In this document: positions 17,206 to 25,548 of the stretch, in pieces | How positions within the stretch are numbered: position 1 is the stretch's first letter | Layout of the letters: each line of letters opens with the position of its first letter | Origin: HGM04593 sp964458275 | Lineage (GTDB): Bacteria; Bacteroidota; Bacteroidia; Bacteroidales; Bacteroidaceae | Direction of reading: 5' to 3' | DNA: 57,582 bases | Assembly: GCA_964458275.1 (NCBI GenBank) | Contig: CAYWIE010000008.1 | Span: forward strand, 1-57,582 | Program-made: the position numbers and the translations under genes | The notes under the pieces: generated by a model | What the model saw: only the letters and a program-made list of their open reading frames with translations | What the model was told of the DNA's origin: nothing | Database searches by the model: none

Positions 17206-17236
17206 TTTGTTTTTTAAAAAAGAATAGATACCTTTG
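17206..17236 (+). promoter_or_regulatory. Promoter of the serC-serA operon
   Basis: TTTG at 17206-17209, 19-bp spacer, TACCTTTG at 17229-17236, about 62 bp before the serC ATG. Confidence 0.75.
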
Positions 17237-17298
17237 CGACCTTGTCAATAAGATTCATTTAAGAAGTTTATACATATTTGTTAATAGATGTAAAGAAT

Positions 17299-18366
17299 AT
17301 GAAGAAGTATAATTTTAACGCCGGTCCTTCTATTTTGCCGGGCGAAGTAATCGAGCAATGTGCTCAAGCTGTATCAGATTTTAATGGAATAGGTCTATCT
17401 ATATTGGAAATAAGTCACCGTTCGAAAGATTTTCAGCCTGTAATTCCTGAGGCTGTTTCACTTTTCAAGGAACTGCTTGATATTCCCGAAGGATATTCTG
17501 TGATATTCCTCGGTGGAGGTGCAAGCCTCGAATTCTGTATGATTCCTTTTAACTTCCTTGAGAAGAAAGCAGTATATCTCAACACAGGAACATGGGCAAA
17601 CAAGGCGATGAAAGAGGCGAAACTTTTCGGAGAAGTGGCTGAGGTTGCATCGTCAAAGGACAGAAACTATTGCTATGTTCCCAAGAATTATGAGATTCCC
17701 GCAGATGCAGACTATTTCCATATTACAACCAACAACACAATCTATGGAACAGAAATCCGCAAGGATATAGATTCTCCCGTTCCTCTTATCGCGGATATGT
17801 CGTCAGATATTTTCTCACGTCCTGTTGATGTAAGCAAATATGCTTGTATATACGGTGGCGCTCAGAAGAATCTTGCTCCCGCAGGTGTCTCTTTTGTGAT
17901 TGTCAAGGACGATGCTCTTGGCAAAGTATCACGTACAATTCCTACAATGCTCGACTACCGCACACACATCAAAGGCGAGTCAATGTTCAACACTCCTCCT
18001 GTATTCCCCATCTACGCTGCGCTCTGCAATCTCCGTTGGATAAAGGCACAGGGCGGTGTACCCGAAATGCAGCGTCGTGCAGCAGCTCGTGCAGAGATGC
18101 TCTACAACGAAATTGACCGCAACAAGTGCTTCCGCGGTACAGCCGACATTGAGGACCGTTCTTATATGAACATAGACTTTGTGATGAGCGACGAATATCA
18201 GGAACTTGAGGCGGAATTTATGGAATTTGCAACCTCAAAAGGTCTGGTCGGCATCAAGGGACACCGTTCAATCGGAGGTTTCCGCGCATCATGCTACAAC
18301 GCGCTTCCCATCGAAGCTGTCGAGACACTTGTAGATTGCATGAAAGAGTTCGAGAAAAAACATTAA
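17299..18366 (+). CDS. serC: Phosphoserine aminotransferase
   Basis: 355 residues from the ATG at 17299; an upstream TTG in frame (17278) would add seven residues but the family begins M-K-K-Y-N-F-N-A-G-P. It converts 3-phosphohydroxypyruvate and glutamate to phosphoserine, second step of serine synthesis, and the related step of vitamin B6 synthesis. The PLP lysine lies in IYGGAQKNLAPAG near 195, and FLGGGASLEF near 75 contacts the cofactor phosphate. First gene of serC-serA-DUF1015-yigZ, gaps 24, 10 and 11 bp. Confidence 0.96.
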   Translation: MKKYNFNAGPSILPGEVIEQCAQAVSDFNGIGLSILEISHRSKDFQPVIPEAVSLFKELLDIPEGYSVIFLGGGASLEFCMIPFNFLEKKAVYLNTGTWANKAMKEAKLFGEVAEVASSKDRNYCYVPKNYEIPADADYFHITTNNTIYGTEIRKDIDSPVPLIADMSSDIFSRPVDVSKYACIYGGAQKNLAPAGVSFVIVKDDALGKVSRTIPTMLDYRTHIKGESMFNTPPVFPIYAALCNLRWIKAQGGVPEMQRRAAARAEMLYNEIDRNKCFRGTADIEDRSYMNIDFVMSDEYQELEAEFMEFATSKGLVGIKGHRSIGGFRASCYNALPIEAVETLVDCMKEFEKKH

Positions 18367-18390
18367 TAATAGGATATACAAAAATAATAT

Positions 18391-19311
18391 ATGAAAAAGG
18401 TACTGGTTGCAACAGAGAAGCCTTTTGCTCCCGTTGCCATAAAAGGAATACGCGAAGTTACCGATGCAGCAGGTTACGAACTTGTGTTGCTCGAAAAATA
18501 TACATCAAAGCAGGAATTGCTTGCAGCTGTTGCCGATGTTGATGCAATAATCATCCGCAGTGATATTGTCGATGCAGAGGTGATGGCAGCTGCCAAGAAT
18601 CTTAAGATTGTAGTGCGTGCCGGTGCAGGATACGACAATGTAGACCTTGCCGCAGCAACTGCAAACGGAATTTGTGTAATGAATACTCCCGGACAGAATG
18701 CAAATGCCGTTGCAGAACTGGTGTTCGGCATGTTGGTGTTCATGGCACGCGGAATGTTCAGCGGAGCTGCCGGATGCGAACTGAAGGGTCGTACAATAGG
18801 TATCCATGCTTTCGGTAATGTAGGCCGCAATGTGGCACGCATTGCCAAAGGATTCGGAATGAATGTTGCCGTTTATGACGCATTTGTGCCCAAAGAGGCA
18901 GTTGAAGAGGCCGGATGCAAATGGTGTGAGACACCTGAGGAACTCTACTCATGTTCGGATGTTGTCTCTTTGCACCTCCCCGCAACAGCAGAGACCAAAC
19001 AGTCGATAAACAAGGCTCTTGTATCAAATATGCCTAAGCCTGCGTTCCTCATCAACACAGCGCGCAAGGAGGTCATCAATGAGGCAGAACTTATTGAGGT
19101 TATGGCAGAACGTCCCGACTTCAAGTATGCTACCGATATTGCCCCTGTTGCAATAGAGGAGTTCGCGAAATTCGAAGGCCGTTTCTTTGCAACACCCAAA
19201 AAGATGGGTGCGCAGACAGCAGAGGCGAACATCAATGCAGGTATTGCAGCTGCAAAGCAGATTGTGGCATTCTTCGAAGAGGGTTGTGAAAGATTCCGTC
19301 TGAATAAATAA
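18391..19311 (+). CDS. serA: D-3-phosphoglycerate dehydrogenase, ACT-less
   Basis: 306 residues; oxidises 3-phosphoglycerate with NAD in the first step of serine synthesis. The NAD fold is marked by GIHAFGNVGRNVARIAKGF near 135, and the active-site Arg by LINTARKEVIN. The usual catalytic His segment (P-H-x-G-x-S-T) reads T-P-K-K-M-G-A-Q-T, so His is replaced by Lys. As I recall, this is the form described for Entamoeba and Bacteroides enzymes. There is no C-terminal ACT domain, so feedback by serine through that domain is not expected. Pairs with serC upstream. Confidence 0.94.
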   Translation: MKKVLVATEKPFAPVAIKGIREVTDAAGYELVLLEKYTSKQELLAAVADVDAIIIRSDIVDAEVMAAAKNLKIVVRAGAGYDNVDLAAATANGICVMNTPGQNANAVAELVFGMLVFMARGMFSGAAGCELKGRTIGIHAFGNVGRNVARIAKGFGMNVAVYDAFVPKEAVEEAGCKWCETPEELYSCSDVVSLHLPATAETKQSINKALVSNMPKPAFLINTARKEVINEAELIEVMAERPDFKYATDIAPVAIEEFAKFEGRFFATPKKMGAQTAEANINAGIAAAKQIVAFFEEGCERFRLNK

Positions 19312-19321
19312 TATATAAGTT

Positions 19322-20569
19322 ATGGCTGTAATAAAACCATTCAAAGGATACAGACCTCCGCAAGCAATTGTAGAGGAGGTGCAGAGCCGTCCTTACGACG
19401 TTCTCAACTCGGATGAGGCGCGTGCCGAGGCTGCCGGTAATGAGAAGTCGTTGTACCACATCATACGTCCCGAAATCGACTTTCCCGTAGGTACAGACGA
19501 ACATTCTCCCGAAGTCTATGAGAAGGCTGCCGAGAACTTCGCGAAGTTCAAGAACAACGGCTGGCTTGTTCAGGACGAAAAAGAGCAGTACTACATCTAC
19601 GCTCAGACAATGAACGGAAAGACTCAATATGGTCTTGTAGTCTGCACATGCGTTAACGACTATCTGGACGGTACAATAAAAAAACACGAGCTTACGCGTC
19701 GCGACAAGGAAGAGGACCGCATGAAACATGTGCGCGTGAACAATGCCAATATCGAGCCTGTGTTCCTTGCATATCCCGACAACGAGGCATTGAATAGCAT
19801 TATCGCTTCATATATCTCTGCCGAACCGGTCTATTCGTTCGTTGCAGAACTCGACGGTTTCGGCCATCAATTCTGGATAGTGGACAAGGACGAGGATATT
19901 GCAACCATCACAGCCGAGTTTGCCAAAATGCCGGCTCTTTATATTGCCGACGGACACCACCGTTCGGCTGCTGCGGCACTTGTGGGCAAGGAGAAAGCCG
20001 ACAACAACCCCAATCATAAGGGCGATGAGGAATACAACTATTTTATGGCTGTATGTTTCCCCGAATCGCAACTCACGATTATCGACTATAACCGTGTGGT
20101 GAAAGATCTCAATGGGTTGTCGTCTGAGGAGTTCCTTGCAGCGGTAGCAAAGAATTTCGTTGTAACACCCAAAGGTTCAGATATATACAAACCTGCTTCT
20201 CTGCATGAGTTTTCGATGTATCTTGACGGCAACTGGTATGCCCTCACAGCAAAAGAGGGCACATACGACGATAGCGATCCGATAGGAGTGCTCGATGTTA
20301 CGATTTCTTCTAATCTTATCCTCGATGAGATTCTTGGTATAAAAGACCTGCGTAGCGACAAGCGTGTAGACTTTGTTGGCGGCATCAGAGGTCTCGGCGA
20401 ACTCAAGCGCCGTGTCGACAGCGGTGAAATGAAGATGGCGCTTGCCCTCTATCCTGTGTCGATGAAGCAGCTTATGGACATTGCCGATTCGGGCAACATA
20501 ATGCCGCCTAAGACAACATGGTTCGAGCCTAAATTGCGTTCCGGTCTTATTATACACGAATTGTCATAA
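19322..20569 (+). CDS. DUF1015 family protein
   Basis: A 415-residue cytoplasmic protein with the DUF1015 hallmarks: start IKPFKGYRPP, RPYDVLNSDEAR near 28, and the conserved YIADGHHRSAAA near 205. The family has no proven activity, although in Bacteroidetes it commonly follows serC-serA as here, 10 bp downstream, which hints at a link to serine metabolism. No signal peptide. Confidence 0.88.
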   Translation: MAVIKPFKGYRPPQAIVEEVQSRPYDVLNSDEARAEAAGNEKSLYHIIRPEIDFPVGTDEHSPEVYEKAAENFAKFKNNGWLVQDEKEQYYIYAQTMNGKTQYGLVVCTCVNDYLDGTIKKHELTRRDKEEDRMKHVRVNNANIEPVFLAYPDNEALNSIIASYISAEPVYSFVAELDGFGHQFWIVDKDEDIATITAEFAKMPALYIADGHHRSAAAALVGKEKADNNPNHKGDEEYNYFMAVCFPESQLTIIDYNRVVKDLNGLSSEEFLAAVAKNFVVTPKGSDIYKPASLHEFSMYLDGNWYALTAKEGTYDDSDPIGVLDVTISSNLILDEILGIKDLRSDKRVDFVGGIRGLGELKRRVDSGEMKMALALYPVSMKQLMDIADSGNIMPPKTTWFEPKLRSGLIIHELS

Positions 20570-20580
20570 TTGTTATTCCA

Positions 20581-21219
20581 GTGGCAAATACTCATTTGGA
20601 GACTGATATTTATAAAACCATAGATGTGCAAGGCGAGGGGATTTACTCGGAAAAGCGGAGTAAATTCCTCGCTTTTGCCATTCCTGTACAAACGGTCGAC
20701 GACGTGAAACGCGAGGTCGAGGCTTATCAGAAAAAGTACTACGATGCAAGACATGTCTGTTATGCCTACCGATTGGGCGAGCGTCGTGAACTTTTCCGCG
20801 CCAACGATAATGGCGAGCCATCAGGCACAGCAGGCAAGCCAATCCTCGGTCAGATAGACAGCCGCGAACTTACAAATGTGCTTGTGATAGTGGTTCGCTA
20901 TTTCGGAGGAATAAAGTTGGGAACGAGCGGACTTATTGTCGCATACAAAGCAGCTGCGGCTGAGGCACTTGACGCGACCGAACATGTCGAAAAAACTATA
21001 AACGAGGAGATTAAGCTTAAATTTTCCTATCCTTTGTTGAACGACGTTCTGCGCATTGTAAAGGAGGAGAATCCGCGTATTGTAGAGCAGGTCTTCGATA
21101 ATGAGTGCATAGTCAGGTTGTCTATACGCTTGTCAAAAATGCCGCGCCTGCGCGATCGTTACGAGAAACTGGTCATAGACAGTCGCAACGACCTTATAAT
21201 CGTTGACAACGAGGAGTAG
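20581..21219 (+). CDS. YigZ/IMPACT family protein
   Basis: A 212-residue protein starting at a GTG. The UPF0029 (IMPACT N-terminal) domain covers about residues 18-125, with EKRSKFLAFAIPV, ARHVCYAYRLG, NDNGEPSGTAGKPIL and VRYFGGIKLGTSGL. A small C-terminal DUF1949-like domain follows. The family is linked to translation control in eukaryotes and has no settled role in bacteria. It lies 11 bp after the DUF1015 gene and is probably the end of the serC operon. Confidence 0.9.
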   Translation: MANTHLETDIYKTIDVQGEGIYSEKRSKFLAFAIPVQTVDDVKREVEAYQKKYYDARHVCYAYRLGERRELFRANDNGEPSGTAGKPILGQIDSRELTNVLVIVVRYFGGIKLGTSGLIVAYKAAAAEALDATEHVEKTINEEIKLKFSYPLLNDVLRIVKEENPRIVEQVFDNECIVRLSIRLSKMPRLRDRYEKLVIDSRNDLIIVDNEE

Positions 21220-21242
21220 CTGTACTTCCGGTAAGATATATA

Positions 21243-22241
21243 TTATAAGGAAATCTGTTCCTGTTCGGCAGAGACTGTACAGTCAAGTCTTGCCATAGGT
21301 CGGGCGAAAATATTCAGACCGCTTTTTTCCATTATGAACTTTATGGCAGCCTGAGCTTTGACTGAGCATCCTCGACTGTCCAATGGCGGCGCAAAGGCGG
21401 CGATACCGAACATGTCCGGAAGTATGCCCATTATACCGCCACTGACGCCTGTCTTTGCCGGGATGCCGGATGTGAACAGCCACTCGTTGTTGTTCTCCGA
21501 AAGTCCGCAGGTGGTTACCAAAGAGATAATTTTTGTGCTGTAACGTTCTTCAAACACCCGCTCTCCCTTTATCGGATTTACACCTCTGTTTGCAATTGTT
21601 GCCGCAAACGTTGCCAACTGTTCTGCGGTAACGCCTATGGAACATTGTTTGGTATATAATTCGAGCGACAGCTCCGGGTCGTCATATATCCTGTTGTAGC
21701 TTTTCAGCAGCCATGCAATGGCGCGCTGTCCGGCATTTTGCGAGGATTGTGCCTTGTAAAGCTCTTCGATGAATTCAGTGCGGCTGCCGCACAGGGAGTT
21801 TATGTTTTCACAAATGGATTTCCATTTTTGCCCGATGTTGCCTATGGTGTTTACCATGCTTATGGCAGTCAAAGCACCGGGTAGCATCAATGGGGTAGTG
21901 GGCAGGTCCTTTTCCAGCAGCATGGATGTAGCCAGAGCCGTTGACAGAGAGTGGCCGCTGCATCCGATCATTTTCTGGACAGTCTCGCTGCCGTATTGTT
22001 TGAGGACAAGCAGTGCAGTAGCTATGGTGGAAACGGAATCAAGCGCAAAGATGTGTCTGCTGTCGCCTATGTTTATGGTCTCTCCATCCACAAAGCAGAG
22101 TGAAATACCGAAGAGGTCGCTCTCTCCTTTTGCATAATATGGAATATGTGTGGCATTTGTGCCATCCTTTATTCTCCTGCAATGTTCGTATGCCGAATTT
22201 GCAATTTCTCTGATATCATGTTTTGTTAAAATCGTTTCCAT
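21243..22241 (-). CDS. Glutaminase-fold protein with degenerate active site
   Basis: 332 residues aligning throughout with glutaminase A (serine-dependent glutamine amidohydrolase): LFGISLCFVDGE, GDSRHIFAL, RAIAWLLKSYN, LYTKQCSIGVTAEQLA, GIPAKTGVSGGI. The catalytic S-x-x-K pair reads Ser69-V-S-Thr72, so the Lys is lost. Compared with E. coli YbaS as I remember it, the substrate Asn is Leu120, the Glu is Gln165, the next Asn is Gln172 and the second Tyr is Phe256; Tyr196 remains. Hydrolysis of glutamine is therefore doubtful. The frame is intact, so it may have a new binding role. Convergent with yigZ. Confidence 0.85.
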   Translation of the reverse strand: METILTKHDIREIANSAYEHCRRIKDGTNATHIPYYAKGESDLFGISLCFVDGETINIGDSRHIFALDSVSTIATALLVLKQYGSETVQKMIGCSGHSLSTALATSMLLEKDLPTTPLMLPGALTAISMVNTIGNIGQKWKSICENINSLCGSRTEFIEELYKAQSSQNAGQRAIAWLLKSYNRIYDDPELSLELYTKQCSIGVTAEQLATFAATIANRGVNPIKGERVFEERYSTKIISLVTTCGLSENNNEWLFTSGIPAKTGVSGGIMGILPDMFGIAAFAPPLDSRGCSVKAQAAIKFIMEKSGLNIFARPMARLDCTVSAEQEQISL

Positions 22242-22283
22242 AAACTGTTGGTGAACCGAAAAAAGTTTTTGTTATTGAAACGT

Positions 22284-22327
22284 TTTTGCATGCAAAAGAG
22301 TTCGCATATAACCGCAGACCGGTTATA
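22284..22327. repeat. Two short palindromes upstream of the glutaminase-like gene
   Basis: TTTTGCATGCAAAA (22284-22297) is a perfect 14-bp palindrome, and TATAACC-gcagacc-GGTTATA (22307-22327) a 7-bp inverted repeat, both within 90 bp upstream of the ATG at 22241. They could be operator sites. Confidence 0.5.
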
Positions 22328-22330
22328 AAC

Positions 22331-22392
22331 ATCGCATCCACTTGAAAGGTCCCATCGATGAAAAACGATGGGACCTTTCAAGTGGATGCGAT
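22331..22392. repeat. 27-bp perfect inverted repeat with 8-nt loop
   Basis: Arms 22331-22357 and 22366-22392 are fully complementary around ATGAAAAA. It lies between a small leftward membrane-protein gene (ends 22420) and the glutaminase-like gene. It may end leftward transcription, but no T-run follows on either strand and the stem is longer than any terminator in the window. Confidence 0.85.
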
Positions 22393-22419
22393 AAATCGGT
22401 GTGAAATTACTGTTCGCGA

Positions 22420-22614
22420 TTATTCGCCATCACTGATTTGGTTGATACATCTTTTACCGAAGAAAATGTATCCGATAAGACCTACAACCATAGCTCCGAA
22501 CGAACCGAATTGTACTGAATTGTTGTTTGTCCAACCGTTGAAATAGCTGAGTATCAATACTATTGCAGCTATTACAATAATGGCGAGACTAATCGTTTTT
22601 AATGTTGAATTCAT
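22420..22614 (-). CDS. Small two-span membrane protein
   Basis: A 64-residue protein with two hydrophobic segments, about residues 6-25 (starting TISLAIIVIAAIVLIL) and 36-53 (FGSFGAMVVGLIGYIFFG), joined by a polar loop, and a short charged tail. No family is recognised. Composition is protein-like and the gene has space of its own, with a TTACTTTG-like promoter box upstream on the minus strand (around 22650). Function unknown. Confidence 0.6.
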   Translation of the reverse strand: MNSTLKTISLAIIVIAAIVLILSYFNGWTNNNSVQFGSFGAMVVGLIGYIFFGKRCINQISDGE

Positions 22615-22830
22615 GGTATATTATTGTTTGTTATTATTTTCCGACTACAAAGTAACACATAATTATTCAGAGAAAGAAATATTTTTCGATAAAATTTATG
22701 GACGTTTCCGATAGATTTCCGAATTTGTGCACAATTGTCCGCAAAATAGTGATGTTGCATAATGAACTGATGATGTGAAGATTATTATAGAGGCAAATTC
22801 AAACGTCATTTGAAAAAGAACGCAGAAAAC

Positions 22831-22861
22831 TTTGCGGAATAAAAAAAAATGCCTACCTTTG
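22831..22861 (+). promoter_or_regulatory. Promoter of rpsF-rpsR-rplI
   Basis: TTTG (22831-22834), 19-bp spacer, TACCTTTG (22854-22861), 48 bp before the rpsF ATG. The rest of 22615-22909 shows no gene. Confidence 0.8.
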
Positions 22862-22909
22862 CACCCGCGTTTAGTAAAAACGAATGTTTAACCTATTTTA
22901 TTAATTAGT

Positions 22910-23251
22910 ATGAATCAATACGAAACCGTTTTCATTTTAACTCCCGTTTTGTCTGAGGCTCAGATGAAGGAAGCGGTAGAGAAATTCAAAGGCATCCTCA
23001 CTGCCGAAGGCGCGGAGATTGTCAATGAAGAGAACTGGGGACTTAAGAAATTGGCTTACCCCATCGAGAAGAAAACAACCGGATTTTATGTAATGTTTGA
23101 GTTCAACGCAGATCCCAAAGTTATTGCAAAGCTTGAGTTGCAGTATCGTCGTGACGAGCGCGTAATCCGTTCACTGGTTGTTAAGTTAGATAAGTATGCA
23201 GCAGAATACGCTGCCAAGAGAAGAAGTTTAAAAGCTAAAAAGGAGGATTAA
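22910..23251 (+). CDS. rpsF: Small ribosomal subunit protein S6
   Basis: 113 residues. The start NQYETVFILTPVLSEAQM and the later GLKKLAYPIEKKTTGFYVMF and LQYRRDERVIRSLVVK are S6 hallmarks. S6 binds 16S rRNA with S18 in the platform of the 30S subunit. First of a three-gene ribosomal operon, 2 bp before rpsR. Confidence 0.98.
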   Translation: MNQYETVFILTPVLSEAQMKEAVEKFKGILTAEGAEIVNEENWGLKKLAYPIEKKTTGFYVMFEFNADPKVIAKLELQYRRDERVIRSLVVKLDKYAAEYAAKRRSLKAKKED

Positions 23252-23253
23252 TT

Positions 23254-23523
23254 ATGGCACAGACACCTTCAGAAATCAGATATTTGACTCCCCCTTCAGT
23301 TGATACAAAGAAGAAGAAATATTGCCGTTTCAAAAAGAATGGCATCAAGTATATTGATTATAAAGATCCCGAATTCTTGAAGAAATTCTTGAACGAGCAG
23401 GGTAAATTGCTTCCCCGCCGTATCACAGGTACTTCTTTGAAATTCCAGCGTCGTATCGCACAGGCCGTTAAACGTGCTCGTCACTTGGCTTTGCTGCCTT
23501 TTGTAACTGATTTGATGAAATAA
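23254..23523 (+). CDS. rpsR: Small ribosomal subunit protein S18
   Basis: 89 residues, basic, with KKYCRFKKNGIKYIDYKD, LLPRRITGTSLKFQRRI and AVKRARHLALLPFV, all standard for S18. Its zinc-binding Cys set is absent, leaving a single Cys, as in many bacteria. Lies between rpsF and rplI. Confidence 0.98.
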   Translation: MAQTPSEIRYLTPPSVDTKKKKYCRFKKNGIKYIDYKDPEFLKKFLNEQGKLLPRRITGTSLKFQRRIAQAVKRARHLALLPFVTDLMK

Positions 23524-23544
23524 TAAATTCGGAGGAACAAAGAT

Positions 23545-24000
23545 ATGGAGATTATACTTAAAGAAGATGTTATCAATCTTGGATACAAGAATGATATCGT
23601 TAAGGTGAAGAATGGTTACGGTCGTAACTACTTGATTCCTACCGGAAAAGCAATTGTTGCTACGCCTTCTGCAAAGAAAGCGTTGGCAGAGGAGTTGAAA
23701 CAGCGTGCTCACAAGTTGGCTAAAATCAAGGCTGACGCTGAGGAATTGGCTGCAAAACTTGCTCCTGTAACATTGACAATTGCTGCTAAAGTTAGCGCAA
23801 CAGGTGCAATCTACGGTTCAGTAGGTGCAAACCAGATTGCTGAGGAGCTTGCAAAACTCGGATTTGAGATTGATCGCAAGATTATCACAGCTGAGGCTGC
23901 TAAGGTTGCAGGTGAATACACAGCTACCATCAAATTGCACAGAGAGGTTTCAGTTAAGATTCCTTTCACTGTAGTTGCAGAAGAAGAGTCAGCTGAATAA
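23545..24000 (+). CDS. rplI: Large ribosomal subunit protein L9
   Basis: 151 residues. The N-terminal 23S rRNA-binding domain is clear (MEIILKEDVINLGYKNDIVK, YGRNYLIPTGKA), followed by the long helix and the C-terminal domain (GAIYGSVGANQIAEEL). Last gene of the rpsF-rpsR-rplI unit; a hairpin follows at 24023. Confidence 0.98.
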   Translation: MEIILKEDVINLGYKNDIVKVKNGYGRNYLIPTGKAIVATPSAKKALAEELKQRAHKLAKIKADAEELAAKLAPVTLTIAAKVSATGAIYGSVGANQIAEELAKLGFEIDRKIITAEAAKVAGEYTATIKLHREVSVKIPFTVVAEEESAE

Positions 24001-24022
24001 TCAGTGTAGACAAAATATAATG

Positions 24023-24052
24023 CAAAGACCACTCATTTATGGGTGGTCTTTG
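24023..24052. terminator. Hairpin ending the rplI transcript
   Basis: CAAAGACCACTC (24023-24034) pairs with GGGTGGTCTTTG (24041-24052), one G-U pair, 6-nt loop. The T tail is short, and the structure could serve both strands, since the leftward phosphatase gene ends at 24091. Confidence 0.7.
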
Positions 24053-24090
24053 TGCTATATAACGGGCTAAAGAGCTTATTTGTATGAAGT

Positions 24091-24663
24091 CTAACCCTCT
24101 TTGCTCATGCTGTTTATGATATTCTTGCGTCGCTTGAATTCCTGCATGGACATAGGCTCTTGTCCCGTCCGTTCGCTAATGAAGGAGTATATGCCGTTCA
24201 AGATTCTCATGATTTTACTTGTATTGTGTCCTGAAGTTGCATTGTACCCCTTTATTTGTGGTGGTTCAATGCCTTTCTCGGCAGCATGAAACACCCAGTA
24301 TGTGCATAGTGCAATGTCTGTGCGGTGAAGCCCCATGGCACATGCAATGTAGAAGTTTCCTTTGTCGATATGATAGCATAAGTCCGGCAGCAGGTCGACC
24401 ATGCTTTCAAGCGACTTGCATTCTGTATCTACCGGGTAGTGGAAATAGTTCATGTCATACAGTTTGCATTTCTCCTGCATTTTTGATTGAGGGTTGTCCT
24501 CTCGGAGGTCAATGATAGTGCGTATGCCGGCTTCGCAGATGATTGGCCATGCGTAGTTCTGATGACGCGAGGACATTGTTCTTCCTCTCACGCCTCCATA
24601 AACCGCTGCGATGTCGGGAATGTTTGTAGATATGATTTTTTCTATGTCAAGTGTTCTATTCAT
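24091..24663 (-). CDS. Dual-specificity/tyrosine phosphatase-like protein
   Basis: A 190-residue cytoplasmic protein. Residues about 108-115 read C-A-M-G-L-H-R-T, a CX5R phosphate-binding loop, and the upstream IRTIIDLRED is the usual element of cyclin-dependent-type and tyrosine phosphatases. A candidate general-acid Asp lies in VDTECKSLES. Such enzymes remove phosphate from proteins, nucleotides or inositols. Here it follows an ADP-ribose-type gene pair by 46 bp, so a phosphate ester made in that pathway is a possible substrate; that is inference. Confidence 0.7.
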   Translation of the reverse strand: MNRTLDIEKIISTNIPDIAAVYGGVRGRTMSSRHQNYAWPIICEAGIRTIIDLREDNPQSKMQEKCKLYDMNYFHYPVDTECKSLESMVDLLPDLCYHIDKGNFYIACAMGLHRTDIALCTYWVFHAAEKGIEPPQIKGYNATSGHNTSKIMRILNGIYSFISERTGQEPMSMQEFKRRKNIINSMSKEG

Positions 24664-24709
24664 GAGAATGGGTTTTGGAAGCTGTTTTGCTGCAAATTCA
24701 GCATTTTCT

Positions 24710-25477
24710 TCATACGGATTTTTCTATGAGTTCAAGTCTCTTGTCCCGTTTGTCGTAATTGTCGCGAAGTTCTGTCAGTATGCAGCAAAATTCAGCCGGT
24801 GTCAGTATGGTCTTGTAGGGGTTTGTCTCGCCGCTTGAGTGGGTGAGTGTAATTCCTCTTGTTTGCATCAGCGCTGTTCGGAAACGCTCGCTTTGCTCGA
24901 ACATTGTCCGGTATGCGCGTCGTATCAGATGTTGGAATTCTTCTCCTTGCCGGTCAAAGGCTTCTCCTTTCCACCAGACAATTTGGTCGGTTTGCCACGA
25001 TGTTACACTCATCTTTCTGGCATTGCCTCCCTTCATGCTGCATATCTGCCGTTGTTTGTCGCGCTCTTTTCGTTTCAAGGACTGGAGGAATCCCTCCATG
25101 CTTCCACACACCATTCCTTCGAAGCAAAAGCCGTTGCTGCATATGTTGCTCAGTACGTTGGAGGGGTAAAGTCCGTTTGAGCGGATGTCCAGAGTGTTTG
25201 TTTCGCGGCAATACATATCTCTCTGCTCGTGTCCGTTTCTGCTTGTTGCATTATGGCCTTCCTTTTTTAATAATCCGTCTATTTCCTTTTCCATTGCAAG
25301 GTATAACAAGACTGCTGTGATATCAAGAGCTGGGTGGCTCTCTTTTATCTGCTTGGCGCGTTCATCCAGTATTCTCGCAGCCCTGCGTGCAGCCTCTTCG
25401 TTGTTGTCTGCGATATTGAATGGAACCACTTTGTCCAAAATCTGCAAATTGATTGTCTTTCGCTTTTCGTCCGACAT
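24710..25477 (-). CDS. ZapA-like domain fused to a NADAR-like domain
   Basis: 255 residues. Residues 8-75 look like ZapA, the FtsZ-ring crosslinker (INLQILDKVVPFNI, then EEAARRAARILDERAKQIKE). Residues about 95-245 fit the NADAR/YbiA fold: NVLSNI, S-M-E-G-F-L-Q-S-L-K in place of SEHYFQAQKF, then IRRAYRTMFEQSERFR, matching the MRKALRAKFEQHAELR segment of YbiA, and FCCILTELRD at the end. The usual Asp/Trp-Gly segment near the end reads G-E-T-N-P-Y-K-T. NADAR proteins act on ADP-ribose-linked substrates, some removing ADP-ribose from guanine. Between a PARG-type gene and a phosphatase. Confidence 0.65.
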   Translation of the reverse strand: MSDEKRKTINLQILDKVVPFNIADNNEEAARRAARILDERAKQIKESHPALDITAVLLYLAMEKEIDGLLKKEGHNATSRNGHEQRDMYCRETNTLDIRSNGLYPSNVLSNICSNGFCFEGMVCGSMEGFLQSLKRKERDKQRQICSMKGGNARKMSVTSWQTDQIVWWKGEAFDRQGEEFQHLIRRAYRTMFEQSERFRTALMQTRGITLTHSSGETNPYKTILTPAEFCCILTELRDNYDKRDKRLELIEKSV

Positions 25478-25548
25478 AAGAGTTGTTCTATAAATTGTTA
25501 ATCAATGATTCTGTAGCCGCTAATAAGGCTTGCGGGTATAAAGGGCTT

